Positions 7,809-15,175 of a stretch of 25,070 nucleotides of DNA are shown piece after piece (within the stretch, counting starts at the first letter, position 1; every line of letters begins with the position of its first letter). The notes under the pieces were generated by a model. The model ran no database searches, had not been told where the DNA came from, and saw only the letters and a program-made list of their open reading frames with translations. The position numbers and the translations under genes are program-made. The stretch covers positions 1 to 25,070 of the forward strand of contig JAGBSR010000060.1 of the NCBI GenBank assembly GCA_017631745.1. The letters run 5' to 3'. Origin of the DNA: Clostridia bacterium. GTDB taxonomy: Bacteria; Bacillota; Clostridia; Oscillospirales; Acutalibacteraceae.

Positions 7809-8792
7809 TTAAACTGTTGTTTCGTCAGTATCAGTTTCTTCAACAACCTCTTCTTCAGCTTTGGGTTCAAGGTTGTGCTTGATGAAAAGAGGATTTTCGG
7901 GGGTGATGAGTTTGACAGCTCTTTCAAGAATATGTATCATTACTTCTCTGTGAGTGCCGCCGTATTCACCGTCAAGAGTCCAGCTTACATCTTCGTCAAG
8001 GAATGAGAATCTGATCTGGCTTGTTCTGAGATAGAGAACTCTTTTTGGATTATAAACCTGGTTTCTTACTTCAAGAACTGTTCTTGCAACGTTCGGAATA
8101 GACATTTTACGAACAAGGAACACTTCAAAAACACCGTCGTTAAGTCTTACATCTTCTTTTCTCAGGGGGAATATGCCTGCAATTGAGGTAGAGTTTGAAA
8201 CTGAACCGAAACAGAATTCGCCTTCTTCAACACCACCGTCGTGTTCAACTCTCATACGAATACCGTGAATATCTTTGATTTCTTGCAAAGCAGATAATAC
8301 ATAAGCAGTATGACCGAGACGGTTCTTAAGCTTCTGAGGAGTAGCGTAGGTGTTCTTTGTAAGCGCGCCGAATGATGCGATATATGAGAAATATCTGTTG
8401 TTGAAAAGGCCTATATCGTAATCATTTATGTTGCCTTTTTTTATAATGTCAGCGGCAGCTTCTGCGTTGGCGGGTATGCCGAGAGTTGTTGCGAGGTCGC
8501 AGGTAGTACCTGAGGGGAAATATCCGATAGGTGCACGGCGGGGCATATCCATAACGCCGTTTATTGTTTCGTTGTGAGTACCGTCGCCGCCGCAGCAAAC
8601 TACTATATCGTGATCGTTCAGTTCATTCTTAACGATATTTGTTGCGTCGCCCTGGCAAGTTGTTTCTCTTGTTGTGAATTCGAAGTTTTGCTTGGAAAAC
8701 TTCTCCATAATTTGAGCAGCACTGATTCTGGTCTTTGTTTTACCTGAACAAGGATTAACAATAAGTAAGACCTTTTTAATTTTTTCTTTCAT
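7809..8792 (-). CDS. Diacylglycerol kinase family lipid kinase
   Basis: A 327-residue protein of the DAGK catalytic (YegS/BmrU/DgkB-like) family, which phosphorylates a lipid alcohol such as diacylglycerol with ATP at the inner membrane face. Motifs are VNPCSGK (12-18), the nucleotide-binding GGDGTHNE (68-75), then GYFPSGTTCDLATTLG, and a C-terminal SWTLDGEYG motif of the beta-sandwich domain. It ends in an acidic tail. The chosen ATG at 8792 puts VLLIVNP at the usual distance from the N-terminus; the frame stays open to an ATG at 8876, but that lacks a ribosome site and would fall only about 14 bases from the predicted transcription start. The ribosome site for 8792 is weak (CAGGT), while a better GAAAGGAG lies about 30 bases ahead, so the true start may be a non-ATG codon in between. 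DgkB versus other lipid kinases cannot be decided. Confidence 0.88.
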   Translation of the reverse strand: MKEKIKKVLLIVNPCSGKTKTRISAAQIMEKFSKQNFEFTTRETTCQGDATNIVKNELNDHDIVVCCGGDGTHNETINGVMDMPRRAPIGYFPSGTTCDLATTLGIPANAEAAADIIKKGNINDYDIGLFNNRYFSYIASFGALTKNTYATPQKLKNRLGHTAYVLSALQEIKDIHGIRMRVEHDGGVEEGEFCFGSVSNSTSIAGIFPLRKEDVRLNDGVFEVFLVRKMSIPNVARTVLEVRNQVYNPKRVLYLRTSQIRFSFLDEDVSWTLDGEYGGTHREVMIHILERAVKLITPENPLFIKHNLEPKAEEEVVEETDTDETTV

Positions 8793-8866
8793 TTTTTTAC
8801 CTGTCAATGACTCGTGAATGGGCCTTGACTCCTTTCTCACACTCTGGCAAATAAGCCATAAAATTA

Positions 8867-8896
8867 AATAGTGCAACAGATAACTGCTGCACTATT
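8867..8896. promoter_or_regulatory. 13-base inverted repeat at the lipid kinase promoter
   Basis: AATAGTGCAACAG (8867-8879) and CTGCTGCACTATT (8884-8896) are complementary except for one G-T pair, with a 4-base centre. The element abuts the -10 box (8897-8902) and covers the predicted transcription start, so it could be an operator. Part of it would also be transcribed at the very 5' end of the leader. Confidence 0.45.
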
Positions 8897-8925
8897 ATTT
8901 TACACCACAATGTCTGAAAAGTCAA
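8897..8925 (-). promoter_or_regulatory. Promoter of the lipid kinase gene
   Basis: On the minus strand TTGACT (8925-8920) and TAAAAT (8902-8897) are separated by 17 bases. The predicted start near 8890 gives a leader of about 98 bases to the ATG at 8792. Confidence 0.65.
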
Positions 8926-8976
8926 ACATAAAATAATAATATTACTAAATTGACATATTTATGACAAGTTTATAAT

Positions 8977-11268
8977 TTAAATACCTGAAAACAGGCCCTG
9001 CTCGATACCGTCGGTATCATAGTCACTATAGTATTCATCGTTGTTATTGCTCTCGTCAGATTCGTTATCATCTGAGCCGTTGTCGTCATCATCACTGCTT
9101 TCCATATGATCATAGATGGCTGATGCCTCTTCATAAAGACGACGCTTTCTTGTAATGATTACAAGGCACACAATAAGTGCGGCCATAAAGATTACAAGTG
9201 AAACGATAATCAGAATGCTGTAGTCGCAGATTACTGAGAGCACAGAGCCTACAGAGCTGTATTTTGCAACTATAACGCCCATACTAAGGTCACGGTTAAT
9301 AAGCTGTACGCCGTCAGCGGTCTGTGTAATATAAAGATAGTCGCCCGAAAGATTGGTTGTGCTTGCAGTGACCTTGCCGAAATCGTAAGTGTGAGTTGCC
9401 TGATTTACAAAAACATAAAGGTCATCGGCCTGGGCATATACATTTTCTGTGATTACTAGGTCGCCTTTGTTAAGACCGATAGCTTCGGTTTCGGGTACAC
9501 TGAAGGCTCGCAGATTGCCTGAAAATGCCTTGCCGGTATCAACGCCGAATACGCCTGAAATAACCGCAGTCGCAGCTGCAGCAATAAAGCAGATAACAAC
9601 AGCTATTGACATCAGGATTTTAAGACCTGTTCTTTTTTTTGGCGCATCGTAGTCATCGAAATCTTCCTCGGCTTCCTCTGCTTCTTCACCGTCAGATTCG
9701 GTAGCTTCCGTGGGATAATCCTGAAAAGTCTCTTCGGCTTCTTCTGTCGGATAAATCACAGCTTCATTCTGCTGAGGTTCTTCCTCTATGATTTCTTCAG
9801 CCGTTTCCTGAACTGTTTCTTCTGTAGGATAAACCACAGTCTCCTGAGAAATTTCCTCAGCTTCGTCAAGTTCTTCAGGCACACAGATGATTTCTTCTGC
9901 TTCGTCGTTTAAACTTTCGGGTAATTCCTCGTCGAAAACCTCTGTCCAATTACCGCCGGTATGACTTCTCTTGCTTTCGTCGCTGACTGAGAAAACATCC
10001 TCAAATACCATTCCTGCAGGAGGAGCGTCGGGATAAACAACTTCATCTTCAGCTGTCTGAGCTTCTTCTTCTGGATAGATTACAGCCTCTTCAGTTTCCT
10101 CTTGAGCTGTTTCTGCTTCTTCGGCAACTTCTTCAAAAGCCGGAGTCTCTTCAGTGACTGCCTGAATTTCTTCTTCTGATTCATCAGTCATATCAGAAAC
10201 CGCTTCTGCATTCTGATAAACTTCCTGAGGGTCATATGTGATGTCTTCTTTGGGAGCTGAAACCGACATAAAAGAGATATCGAGAGCTGAGTCTTCATCC
10301 TCTTCATATTCATCCTCGGCGTCGAAGTCAAGGTCAGCTTCCATATAATCATAAAGATCCATAGACTCCTGAGTCTCGGCTGTATCGTTTTCTTCAGGCG
10401 AATTTGAATATTCGTCAACATACTCTGTGTCGCTTTCTTCGGCAGAGTCCTCATCTGATTCATCGTAGGAATCAAAGAGCTCATCTGCAGTATCGAAGTC
10501 GTCATCGTCGTATTTATTCTTCTTTTTAAAGAAGCTGAATACTGATTTTTTTGTTGAGGGCTCGTCGTCATCGTCGGACATAACTCTCATATATTCTTCC
10601 ATCAGCTCGCTTCTCTCAGTGCTTGTGATGCGCACTCTTGAGGGAGCAGGACGGGGAGTGTGGTCAAATTTTGTTTCGGGCTGAGCCTTGACGGGTGTAG
10701 CCTCGGGCTCTGCAACTTTAGTGGCTGTGGGTGCCTTGACAGCAGGTGCGGCAGCAACCTTCTGCACTGTGGGAGCAGGTACCGCTGTCTGAACGGGTGG
10801 TTGCTGAGCAGGTACTTCGGGCACTGTTTCGCGTACTGTGGGTATTTCGTGAGCAGGCTTATAAACGGGTGCTTCGGGAGCACTGAAATAATCGGCGAAG
10901 TTGCTGCCTGTATTCAGGGGTACATCGTCAGCTTTTTTCTCGGGCTCTTTAACGGGTGTGTGATAAACCTGAATACTTGGAGCAGGTCGCTTGATTTCCT
11001 GCACGGGCGCCTTGGGCTTTTCGGACTGAGCATAGCGCTTTAAAAAGTCGTTGGCAATGTTTGTGATGTCAGGGTCGAAGACCTGATTTTTATGTGCTTC
11101 TGCAGCCTTGTTTTCGAGCTGCTGAAATATATTTTCACTTTCGGGAGCTGTATCGGGTTCGGGTATGCTGAGCATATCGGAGCCTTCTTTTATGGCTCTT
11201 TCGGCTCGCATAGCTTTATCGTAAACATTATTGAGTTCACTTAGACTTTTTGGTCTGTGGTTAGCCAA
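8977..11268 (-). CDS. Acidic membrane protein with degenerate signal-peptidase-like domain
   Basis: A 763-residue protein starting at a TTG codon, supported by AAGGAAGTGAT about 6 bases ahead. Residues 1-230 are Pro/Ala/Val-rich; 231-545 are disordered and very acidic, with recurring [VI][VI]YPxEE-type motifs (396, 410, 478, 504, degenerate at 517). Hydrophobic helix 1 spans about 549-575, an extracytoplasmic domain 576-680, and helix 2 about 684-706, followed by RKRR and a second acidic tail. The external part (GLNKGDLVI, DDLYVFVNQATHTYDFGKV, SGDYLYITQT, NRDLSMGVIVAKYSSVGS, then helix 2) follows the order of SipW/Sec11-type signal peptidases. The catalytic Ser-Met is not present (Thr594-Glu in my hand alignment), while a His (626) remains, so it is probably not a peptidase. 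It directly follows the DivIVA-like gene (44-base gap), suggesting a scaffold role in cell envelope or division. The overall function is unknown. Confidence 0.8.
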   Translation of the reverse strand: MANHRPKSLSELNNVYDKAMRAERAIKEGSDMLSIPEPDTAPESENIFQQLENKAAEAHKNQVFDPDITNIANDFLKRYAQSEKPKAPVQEIKRPAPSIQVYHTPVKEPEKKADDVPLNTGSNFADYFSAPEAPVYKPAHEIPTVRETVPEVPAQQPPVQTAVPAPTVQKVAAAPAVKAPTATKVAEPEATPVKAQPETKFDHTPRPAPSRVRITSTERSELMEEYMRVMSDDDDEPSTKKSVFSFFKKKNKYDDDDFDTADELFDSYDESDEDSAEESDTEYVDEYSNSPEENDTAETQESMDLYDYMEADLDFDAEDEYEEDEDSALDISFMSVSAPKEDITYDPQEVYQNAEAVSDMTDESEEEIQAVTEETPAFEEVAEEAETAQEETEEAVIYPEEEAQTAEDEVVYPDAPPAGMVFEDVFSVSDESKRSHTGGNWTEVFDEELPESLNDEAEEIICVPEELDEAEEISQETVVYPTEETVQETAEEIIEEEPQQNEAVIYPTEEAEETFQDYPTEATESDGEEAEEAEEDFDDYDAPKKRTGLKILMSIAVVICFIAAAATAVISGVFGVDTGKAFSGNLRAFSVPETEAIGLNKGDLVITENVYAQADDLYVFVNQATHTYDFGKVTASTTNLSGDYLYITQTADGVQLINRDLSMGVIVAKYSSVGSVLSVICDYSILIIVSLVIFMAALIVCLVIITRKRRLYEEASAIYDHMESSDDDDNGSDDNESDESNNNDEYYSDYDTDGIEQGLFSGI

Positions 11269-11312
11269 TTTATATCACTTCCTTCGCATTAAGGCAACAA
11301 TCCAACAGTCAA

Positions 11313-11744
11313 TTAATACTGAAGTCCTTTTTCCACAACTACACTTATCATATCGTTAACAGCCTTGAGGTTGTTCATAATTGTAGTGTTCTGAGTTCTG
11401 ATCTCAACGGAATTTTCCATTGCCTTACGCTTGATTTCTCTTGCCTGGGCATTGGCGTTATCAACAATCTCGCGAGCCTTGCGGTCAGCGTCGGCCTTTG
11501 ACTGAGCTACTGTTTTTGAAAGCTCAGCAAAAATGTTGCCGATTACTTCGTTCTGGTTTTCTTCGCTGATAGTAAAGTACAGACCGTAATCGTCAATGCT
11601 CTTTTTGAGCTCCTCATATTTTCTTTCCATTTCTTCGCCCCATGCAACAGCGTTTGCATATTCCTGCTGAATCATGGTGATGTATTTATTTACCTCTGTA
11701 ATTTCATAACCGCGCTCGGTAACTGTAAAGTTAATATCAGACAT
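11313..11744 (-). CDS. DivIVA-like coiled-coil protein
   Basis: A 143-residue protein with the DivIVA start pattern: INFTVTERGYEITEVNKYI matches the N-terminal lipid-binding/dimer segment (RGY..xEV), followed by a coiled coil (about 25-50) and a second, Ala/Lys/Glu-rich coil (KADADRKAREIVDNANAQA). DivIVA-type proteins sense curved membrane at poles and septa and recruit partners. The ATG at 11744 is chosen because GGGAGTGAC lies about 7 bases ahead and the conserved domain begins at once; an upstream in-frame ATG at 11795 would coincide with the predicted transcription start and lacks a ribosome site. The acidic membrane protein follows in the same transcript. It is shorter than classical DivIVA (about 160-230), so a GpsB/DivIVA-domain paralogue is possible. 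Confidence 0.82.
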   Translation of the reverse strand: MSDINFTVTERGYEITEVNKYITMIQQEYANAVAWGEEMERKYEELKKSIDDYGLYFTISEENQNEVIGNIFAELSKTVAQSKADADRKAREIVDNANAQAREIKRKAMENSVEIRTQNTTIMNNLKAVNDMISVVVEKGLQY

Positions 11745-11803
11745 TTTAACGTCACTCCCTGAATTAATCATAGTAATCTGATTATAATAATCCATTCTTT
11801 GAA

Positions 11804-11832
11804 ATTATACCTTATTAGCGATAAAAATTCAA
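11804..11832 (-). promoter_or_regulatory. Promoter of the DivIVA-like operon
   Basis: On the minus strand TTGAAT (11832-11827) and a perfect TATAAT (11809-11804) are 17 bases apart. The predicted start is near 11797, about 53 bases before the chosen ATG. It separates this operon from glmS upstream. Confidence 0.75.
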
Positions 11833-11869
11833 CCTAATTAACATAAAATTAAATAAAACATTATAATCA

Positions 11870-13693
11870 TTATTCAACGGTTACGGATTTTGCGAGATTA
11901 CGGGGTTTGTCGACCTCGCAGCCCCGTTTTACAGCCGTATGATAGCTCAGAAGCTGCAAGGCAATTACGCCGGCAAATGGAGAAAACATATCGCAGATGT
12001 CTGATTTTATTGTAATTACATTATCCTCATGGCCGAACAAAGGCCTGAACTCTTCTCTTGTTATAGCCGTAATCTTAGCACCTCTTGCCTTTACCTCCTT
12101 GATGCCGCTGAGTGTCTTTGGAAATATGTCCCGTCTCAGACATACCGCCACCACGGGAGTACCCTTTTCAATAAGAGATATGGTGCCGTGCTTGAGCTCG
12201 CCTGCAGGGTAAGCCTCGCAGTGGATATAGCTTATTTCCTTGAGCTTCAGTGATCCCTCAAGGCTCAGGGCATAGTCGGTGTTTCTGCCTATGAAATATA
12301 TGTGCTCGGCATTTTTCAGCCTGTCTGCAAGACTACACAGACACTCGTTGGATGTCAGCTCTTTTTCTATGGCGCTGTCAAGGCTGAGGATTTCCTTTAT
12401 GAGCTTTTCCTTTGTTTCGGCGCTCAGAATTCCCTTTTTATCAGAGAGGAAAACGGCAAGGAGACTGAGCACTGCAATCTGACAAAGATAGGCTTTTGTA
12501 GTGGCAACGGCTATTTCAGTGCCTGCCTTGGTATAAATCAGTCTGTGGGCTTTTTGAGCCATTGTGCTGCCCTCAACATTGACAATGCACAGAGTCTGCG
12601 CACCCTTGCTTTTTGCCAGCTCAAGAGCGGCTATGGAGTCCGCAGTTTCACCGCTCTGACTTATAACTATCACAAGAGTATTTTCGTTAAGGGGTACATT
12701 GCCATATCGGAACTCGCTTGCAATTTCTGCAGAGGTGCTGATACCTGAGAGCTCTTCAATGATATACCTGCCGTAAACGCCTGCGTGATAAGCAGAGCCG
12801 CAACCGACAATGTAAATGTGCTCGAGTCCGCAGACGAGCTTTGATGAAAACCTTGCAAGAGGAAAGCTGATATCTCCGCCGCTGTAATAGGCATTGACAG
12901 TGTTCTTATATGCTGAGGGCTGTTCGTAGATTTCCTTGAGCATATAGTGGCAAAAGCCGTTCTTTTCGCTGTCAGAGCAGTTGAAAGCTACAGTACGGGC
13001 TGTCTTTTCTATGGGGTTACACTCCTTGTCAAAAAAGCTCAGAGAGCTTTGAGTGATTTCGGCAAGCTCATAATCTTCAAGACAGTAAATGCTTTCGCAG
13101 TGTACGCCCGAGGCACAGCAATCGGAAAAGACAAAATTGCCCTCACTGCTTCTGCCGATAAGCAGGGGAGAGTCTTTTTTTGCGCAGAAGATAGTTTTCG
13201 GGTAATCCTTATGGATAATTGCAAGAGCGTAAGAGCCCTCTAAGGCATTAAGTGTTTCTGCAATACACAAAAGGGGATTACCCTTATAGTTTTTTTCGAG
13301 AAGCTGACAGACAACCTCAGTGTCCGTATCGGAGAGAAAGTGGTAGCCCTCACAGCTCAGCTGCTCTTTTATTACGGCTGAGTTTTCTATGATGCCGTTG
13401 TGCACAATGGCAAAGGAACTGTTTCTGCTCAGATGCGGATGTGCATTGCGGATAGACGGCTCGCCGTGAGTTGCCCAACGGGTGTGTCCGATACCGCAGA
13501 AAGAAAAAAGCTCAGGTGTGACAGCTTTTTCGAGCTCGGATATTTTACCCTGCCGTTTAAGAACGAATATATCATTTGCCATTTGTAAAGCTATTCCCGA
13601 CGAGTCATAACCGCGGTATTCCAATTTTCTGAGCCCTGTCATAAGATAGGGAACAGCGTTGTTTTTTCCTGTATATCCGATAATTCCGCACAT
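11870..13693 (-). CDS. glmS: Glutamine-fructose-6-phosphate aminotransferase (isomerizing)
   Basis: GlmS makes glucosamine-6-phosphate from fructose-6-phosphate and glutamine, the entry step to peptidoglycan amino sugars. The 607-residue length is standard. Cys2 in MCGIIGYTG is the N-terminal nucleophile of the glutaminase domain, with GLRKLEYRGYDSSGIA, GIGHTRWATHGEPS and HNGIIEN following. The isomerase half has two SIS domains: VGCGSAYHAG, VISQSGETADS and AVATTKAY in the first, FIGRNTDYALSLEGSLKLKEI in the second, and the usual C-terminus DKPRNLAKSVTVE. TAAGGAG lies 8 bases before the ATG. The 103-base upstream gap is too short for a glmS ribozyme and none is seen, so control by that mechanism is unlikely here. 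Confidence 0.98.
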   Translation of the reverse strand: MCGIIGYTGKNNAVPYLMTGLRKLEYRGYDSSGIALQMANDIFVLKRQGKISELEKAVTPELFSFCGIGHTRWATHGEPSIRNAHPHLSRNSSFAIVHNGIIENSAVIKEQLSCEGYHFLSDTDTEVVCQLLEKNYKGNPLLCIAETLNALEGSYALAIIHKDYPKTIFCAKKDSPLLIGRSSEGNFVFSDCCASGVHCESIYCLEDYELAEITQSSLSFFDKECNPIEKTARTVAFNCSDSEKNGFCHYMLKEIYEQPSAYKNTVNAYYSGGDISFPLARFSSKLVCGLEHIYIVGCGSAYHAGVYGRYIIEELSGISTSAEIASEFRYGNVPLNENTLVIVISQSGETADSIAALELAKSKGAQTLCIVNVEGSTMAQKAHRLIYTKAGTEIAVATTKAYLCQIAVLSLLAVFLSDKKGILSAETKEKLIKEILSLDSAIEKELTSNECLCSLADRLKNAEHIYFIGRNTDYALSLEGSLKLKEISYIHCEAYPAGELKHGTISLIEKGTPVVAVCLRRDIFPKTLSGIKEVKARGAKITAITREEFRPLFGHEDNVITIKSDICDMFSPFAGVIALQLLSYHTAVKRGCEVDKPRNLAKSVTVE

Positions 13694-13796
13694 AAGTTTT
13701 GCTCCTTACTGAAAAATAATAAAAAAACACTTTTTCTACAATCTATTTTATGATATACTTATGTAAATATTATGATTTTAAGATTGGAGATATAAT
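13694..13796. promoter_or_regulatory. Divergent promoter region between glmS and the DUF218 gene
   Basis: AT-rich 103-base gap between divergent starts. On the plus strand TATACT (13754-13759) is a good -10 box for the DUF218 gene, but no convincing -35 lies 17 bases ahead. For glmS the only 17-spaced pair (TTGTAG/TATTTT) would start inside the ribosome site, so it is doubtful. Boxes are therefore not assigned. Confidence 0.4.
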
Positions 13797-14357
13797 ATGA
13801 AGATTGTCAGTTTATTAGCTCCCGTTGCTGTCGGTATCGCTTCCTTCGCCGCAGCCGAGATAAAGGCTTCAAAGGGCAATGCCACAGAAGCTCCCGATGT
13901 ACTGCTTATTTTAGGCTGCAGAGTCAGAGGCGAAGAGCCGGAAGAAACCTTGCAGATGCGTATTGATGCGGCGGCAGAGTACCTGAAAAATAACCCGAGC
14001 GTTATTGCTATTGCCTGTGGCGGTATTGTTCACGAGGACCAGTATAAGAGTGAGGCGCAGGCTATTTGCGAAAGCCTTGTGGCTCAGGGTGTGGAAATTG
14101 AAAGAATTATTCTTGAAGATAAGTCCACCACCACTCAGGAAAACTTCAGAAACGCCATAGAGATTATGAGCAAAATGAACGACAGTGATATGAAGGTCGC
14201 AATACTTTCAAGCGAGCATCACCTCCTCAGAGCAAGTCTGCTTGCAAAAAAATGCGGACTTAAGGTCAGCACGGTACCGGCACCGAGTCCGAAAAAATTA
14301 CTGTTTAAAAACTATGCAAGAGAGTTCATCTGCTTTGCAGAGTTTCTTAAAGGATAA
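13797..14357 (+). CDS. DUF218 (YdcF/SanA/ElyC-like) protein
   Basis: A 186-residue protein with a hydrophobic N-terminal segment (about 3-20) that may be an anchor or signal, then the DUF218 fold: DVLLILGCRVRG (35-44), RIDAAAEYLKNNP, AIACGGIVHEDQYKSEAQ, a GVEIERIILEDKSTTTQENFRNA segment and VAILSSEHHLLRASLLAKKCGL. These match the conserved G-x-G, SEA and E-x-S-x-T-x-E-N motifs of the family. Members act in the envelope (ElyC in E. coli affects peptidoglycan and lipid carrier balance, SanA affects vancomycin barrier), but the reaction is not settled. TTGGAGATATA precedes the ATG. The next gene follows after 11 bases. Confidence 0.85.
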   Translation: MKIVSLLAPVAVGIASFAAAEIKASKGNATEAPDVLLILGCRVRGEEPEETLQMRIDAAAEYLKNNPSVIAIACGGIVHEDQYKSEAQAICESLVAQGVEIERIILEDKSTTTQENFRNAIEIMSKMNDSDMKVAILSSEHHLLRASLLAKKCGLKVSTVPAPSPKKLLFKNYAREFICFAEFLKG

Positions 14358-14368
14358 GGAGAAGAAAT

Positions 14369-14758
14369 ATGGCTAATGTAGAAATGCAGGCTTATAAAAT
14401 CAGCGCTGTAGAATTTAAAAACAATGTTCAGGGTAAAGAAAAGCTCTCTTTCAGCAACAAGATTTCATACAACGTCAAGTATTCTCAGAAGCAGTTTTGC
14501 GAGGGAGCGCTGACAGTTGAGGTCTTAGATAAGGAAAAGCCCGATACTATCAGCATTAAGTTTACCCTTAACGGAGCTTTCAGAATACTTAAGGATACGG
14601 AAAAAGAGTTTATACACGTGGAAACCTTCAAAGAGCTTTTCCCTATAGCCAAGGCTTTTGTTGTCACCCTAACCTCCAATGCAGGTATCCCGCCCATCTT
14701 CCTTAAAAATATCGACATTGAAAGCCAGGAAATTTACAGAATGGAAATGGGCAAATAA
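14369..14758 (+). CDS. SecB-like chaperone-fold protein
   Basis: A 129-residue soluble protein, no signal peptide. The central strands (ALTVEVLDKEKPDTISIKFT) followed by LNGAFRIL, and the end of the fold, ELFPIAKAFVVTLTSNAGIPPIFL then KNIDI, resemble the order in SecB: four strands, a GxF motif, a long helix starting at a (L)FP segment, a LTSxAG-PP turn and a final short strand. SecB tetramers hold unfolded proteins for export or, in Gram-positives, guard toxin-antitoxin pairs. Here no toxin-antitoxin genes adjoin it; it sits between DUF218 and DUF1292 genes with AAGGAGAAG before the ATG. Recognition is by eye from pattern only; a diverged SecB-like family of unknown client is my reading. Confidence 0.6.
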   Translation: MANVEMQAYKISAVEFKNNVQGKEKLSFSNKISYNVKYSQKQFCEGALTVEVLDKEKPDTISIKFTLNGAFRILKDTEKEFIHVETFKELFPIAKAFVVTLTSNAGIPPIFLKNIDIESQEIYRMEMGK

Positions 14759-14775
14759 GCCTTAGGAGGTAGATT

Positions 14776-15063
14776 ATGTCAGAGCTTTTAAATCAGCTTA
14801 AGGATGAAGAACTCGATTTTACCGTGCGCTTTACAGATACAGACGGTGAATACGGTGAGTATGAGTTTCTCGATATAGTTTTATATAATAATTGCGAATA
14901 TGTTATTGTGTCGCCTCTTGATGCTGACGGATATGTGGATATATTCCGCATTATGGGCGTTAACGATAAAGAGGTCTATGTCAGAGTGCAGGACGATGAA
15001 ACTCTTGAAAAGGTCTTTGAGATTTTCAGAGTGAAAAACGAAGACGAGTTTGATTTCGAGTAA
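14776..15063 (+). CDS. DUF1292-family small acidic protein
   Basis: A 95-residue acidic protein with the DUF1292 (YrzB-like) pattern: FTDTDGEYGEYEFLDIVLYN followed by CEYVIVSPLD, then DGYVDIFRI, and a C-terminal ETLEKVFEIF helix with an acidic end. These proteins are widespread in Firmicutes, cytoplasmic, and of unknown function. TTAGGAGGTAG precedes the ATG and the gap to the SecB-like gene is 17 bases, so the two share a transcript. Confidence 0.85.
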   Translation: MSELLNQLKDEELDFTVRFTDTDGEYGEYEFLDIVLYNNCEYVIVSPLDADGYVDIFRIMGVNDKEVYVRVQDDETLEKVFEIFRVKNEDEFDFE

Positions 15064-15111
15064 AGCGGATAAATATTTTTCGCTTCAACGCGATAAATTG
15101 TTAAAACACTA

Positions 15112-15140
15112 TTGACCTGGTGATTTTAATTTGATAAAAT
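15112..15140 (+). promoter_or_regulatory. Promoter of the phosphodiesterase-icd unit
   Basis: TTGACC (15112-15117) and TAAAAT (15135-15140) are 17 bases apart, 36 bases before the ATG of the phosphodiesterase-like gene. No clear terminator is seen between the DUF1292 gene and this promoter. Confidence 0.65.
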
Positions 15141-15175
15141 AAAAAACAAGATTTCTCTCAGGAGATGATGAAGAC

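Noticed and set aside
8950..8985. Rightward TTGACA-type promoter after the acidic protein gene
   Set aside because: TTGACA at 8950-8955 is followed by TATAAT only at a 15-base spacing, and no rightward gene lies downstream.
10660..11043. 127-residue plus-strand ORF opposite the acidic protein
   Set aside because: It is the antisense of the Pro/Ala/Val-rich repeat region, lacks a ribosome site and has a Cys/Gly-rich composition typical of a shadow frame.
13694..13796. glmS ribozyme upstream of glmS
   Set aside because: The gap to the divergent gene is only 103 bases of AT-rich DNA without the ribozyme core.
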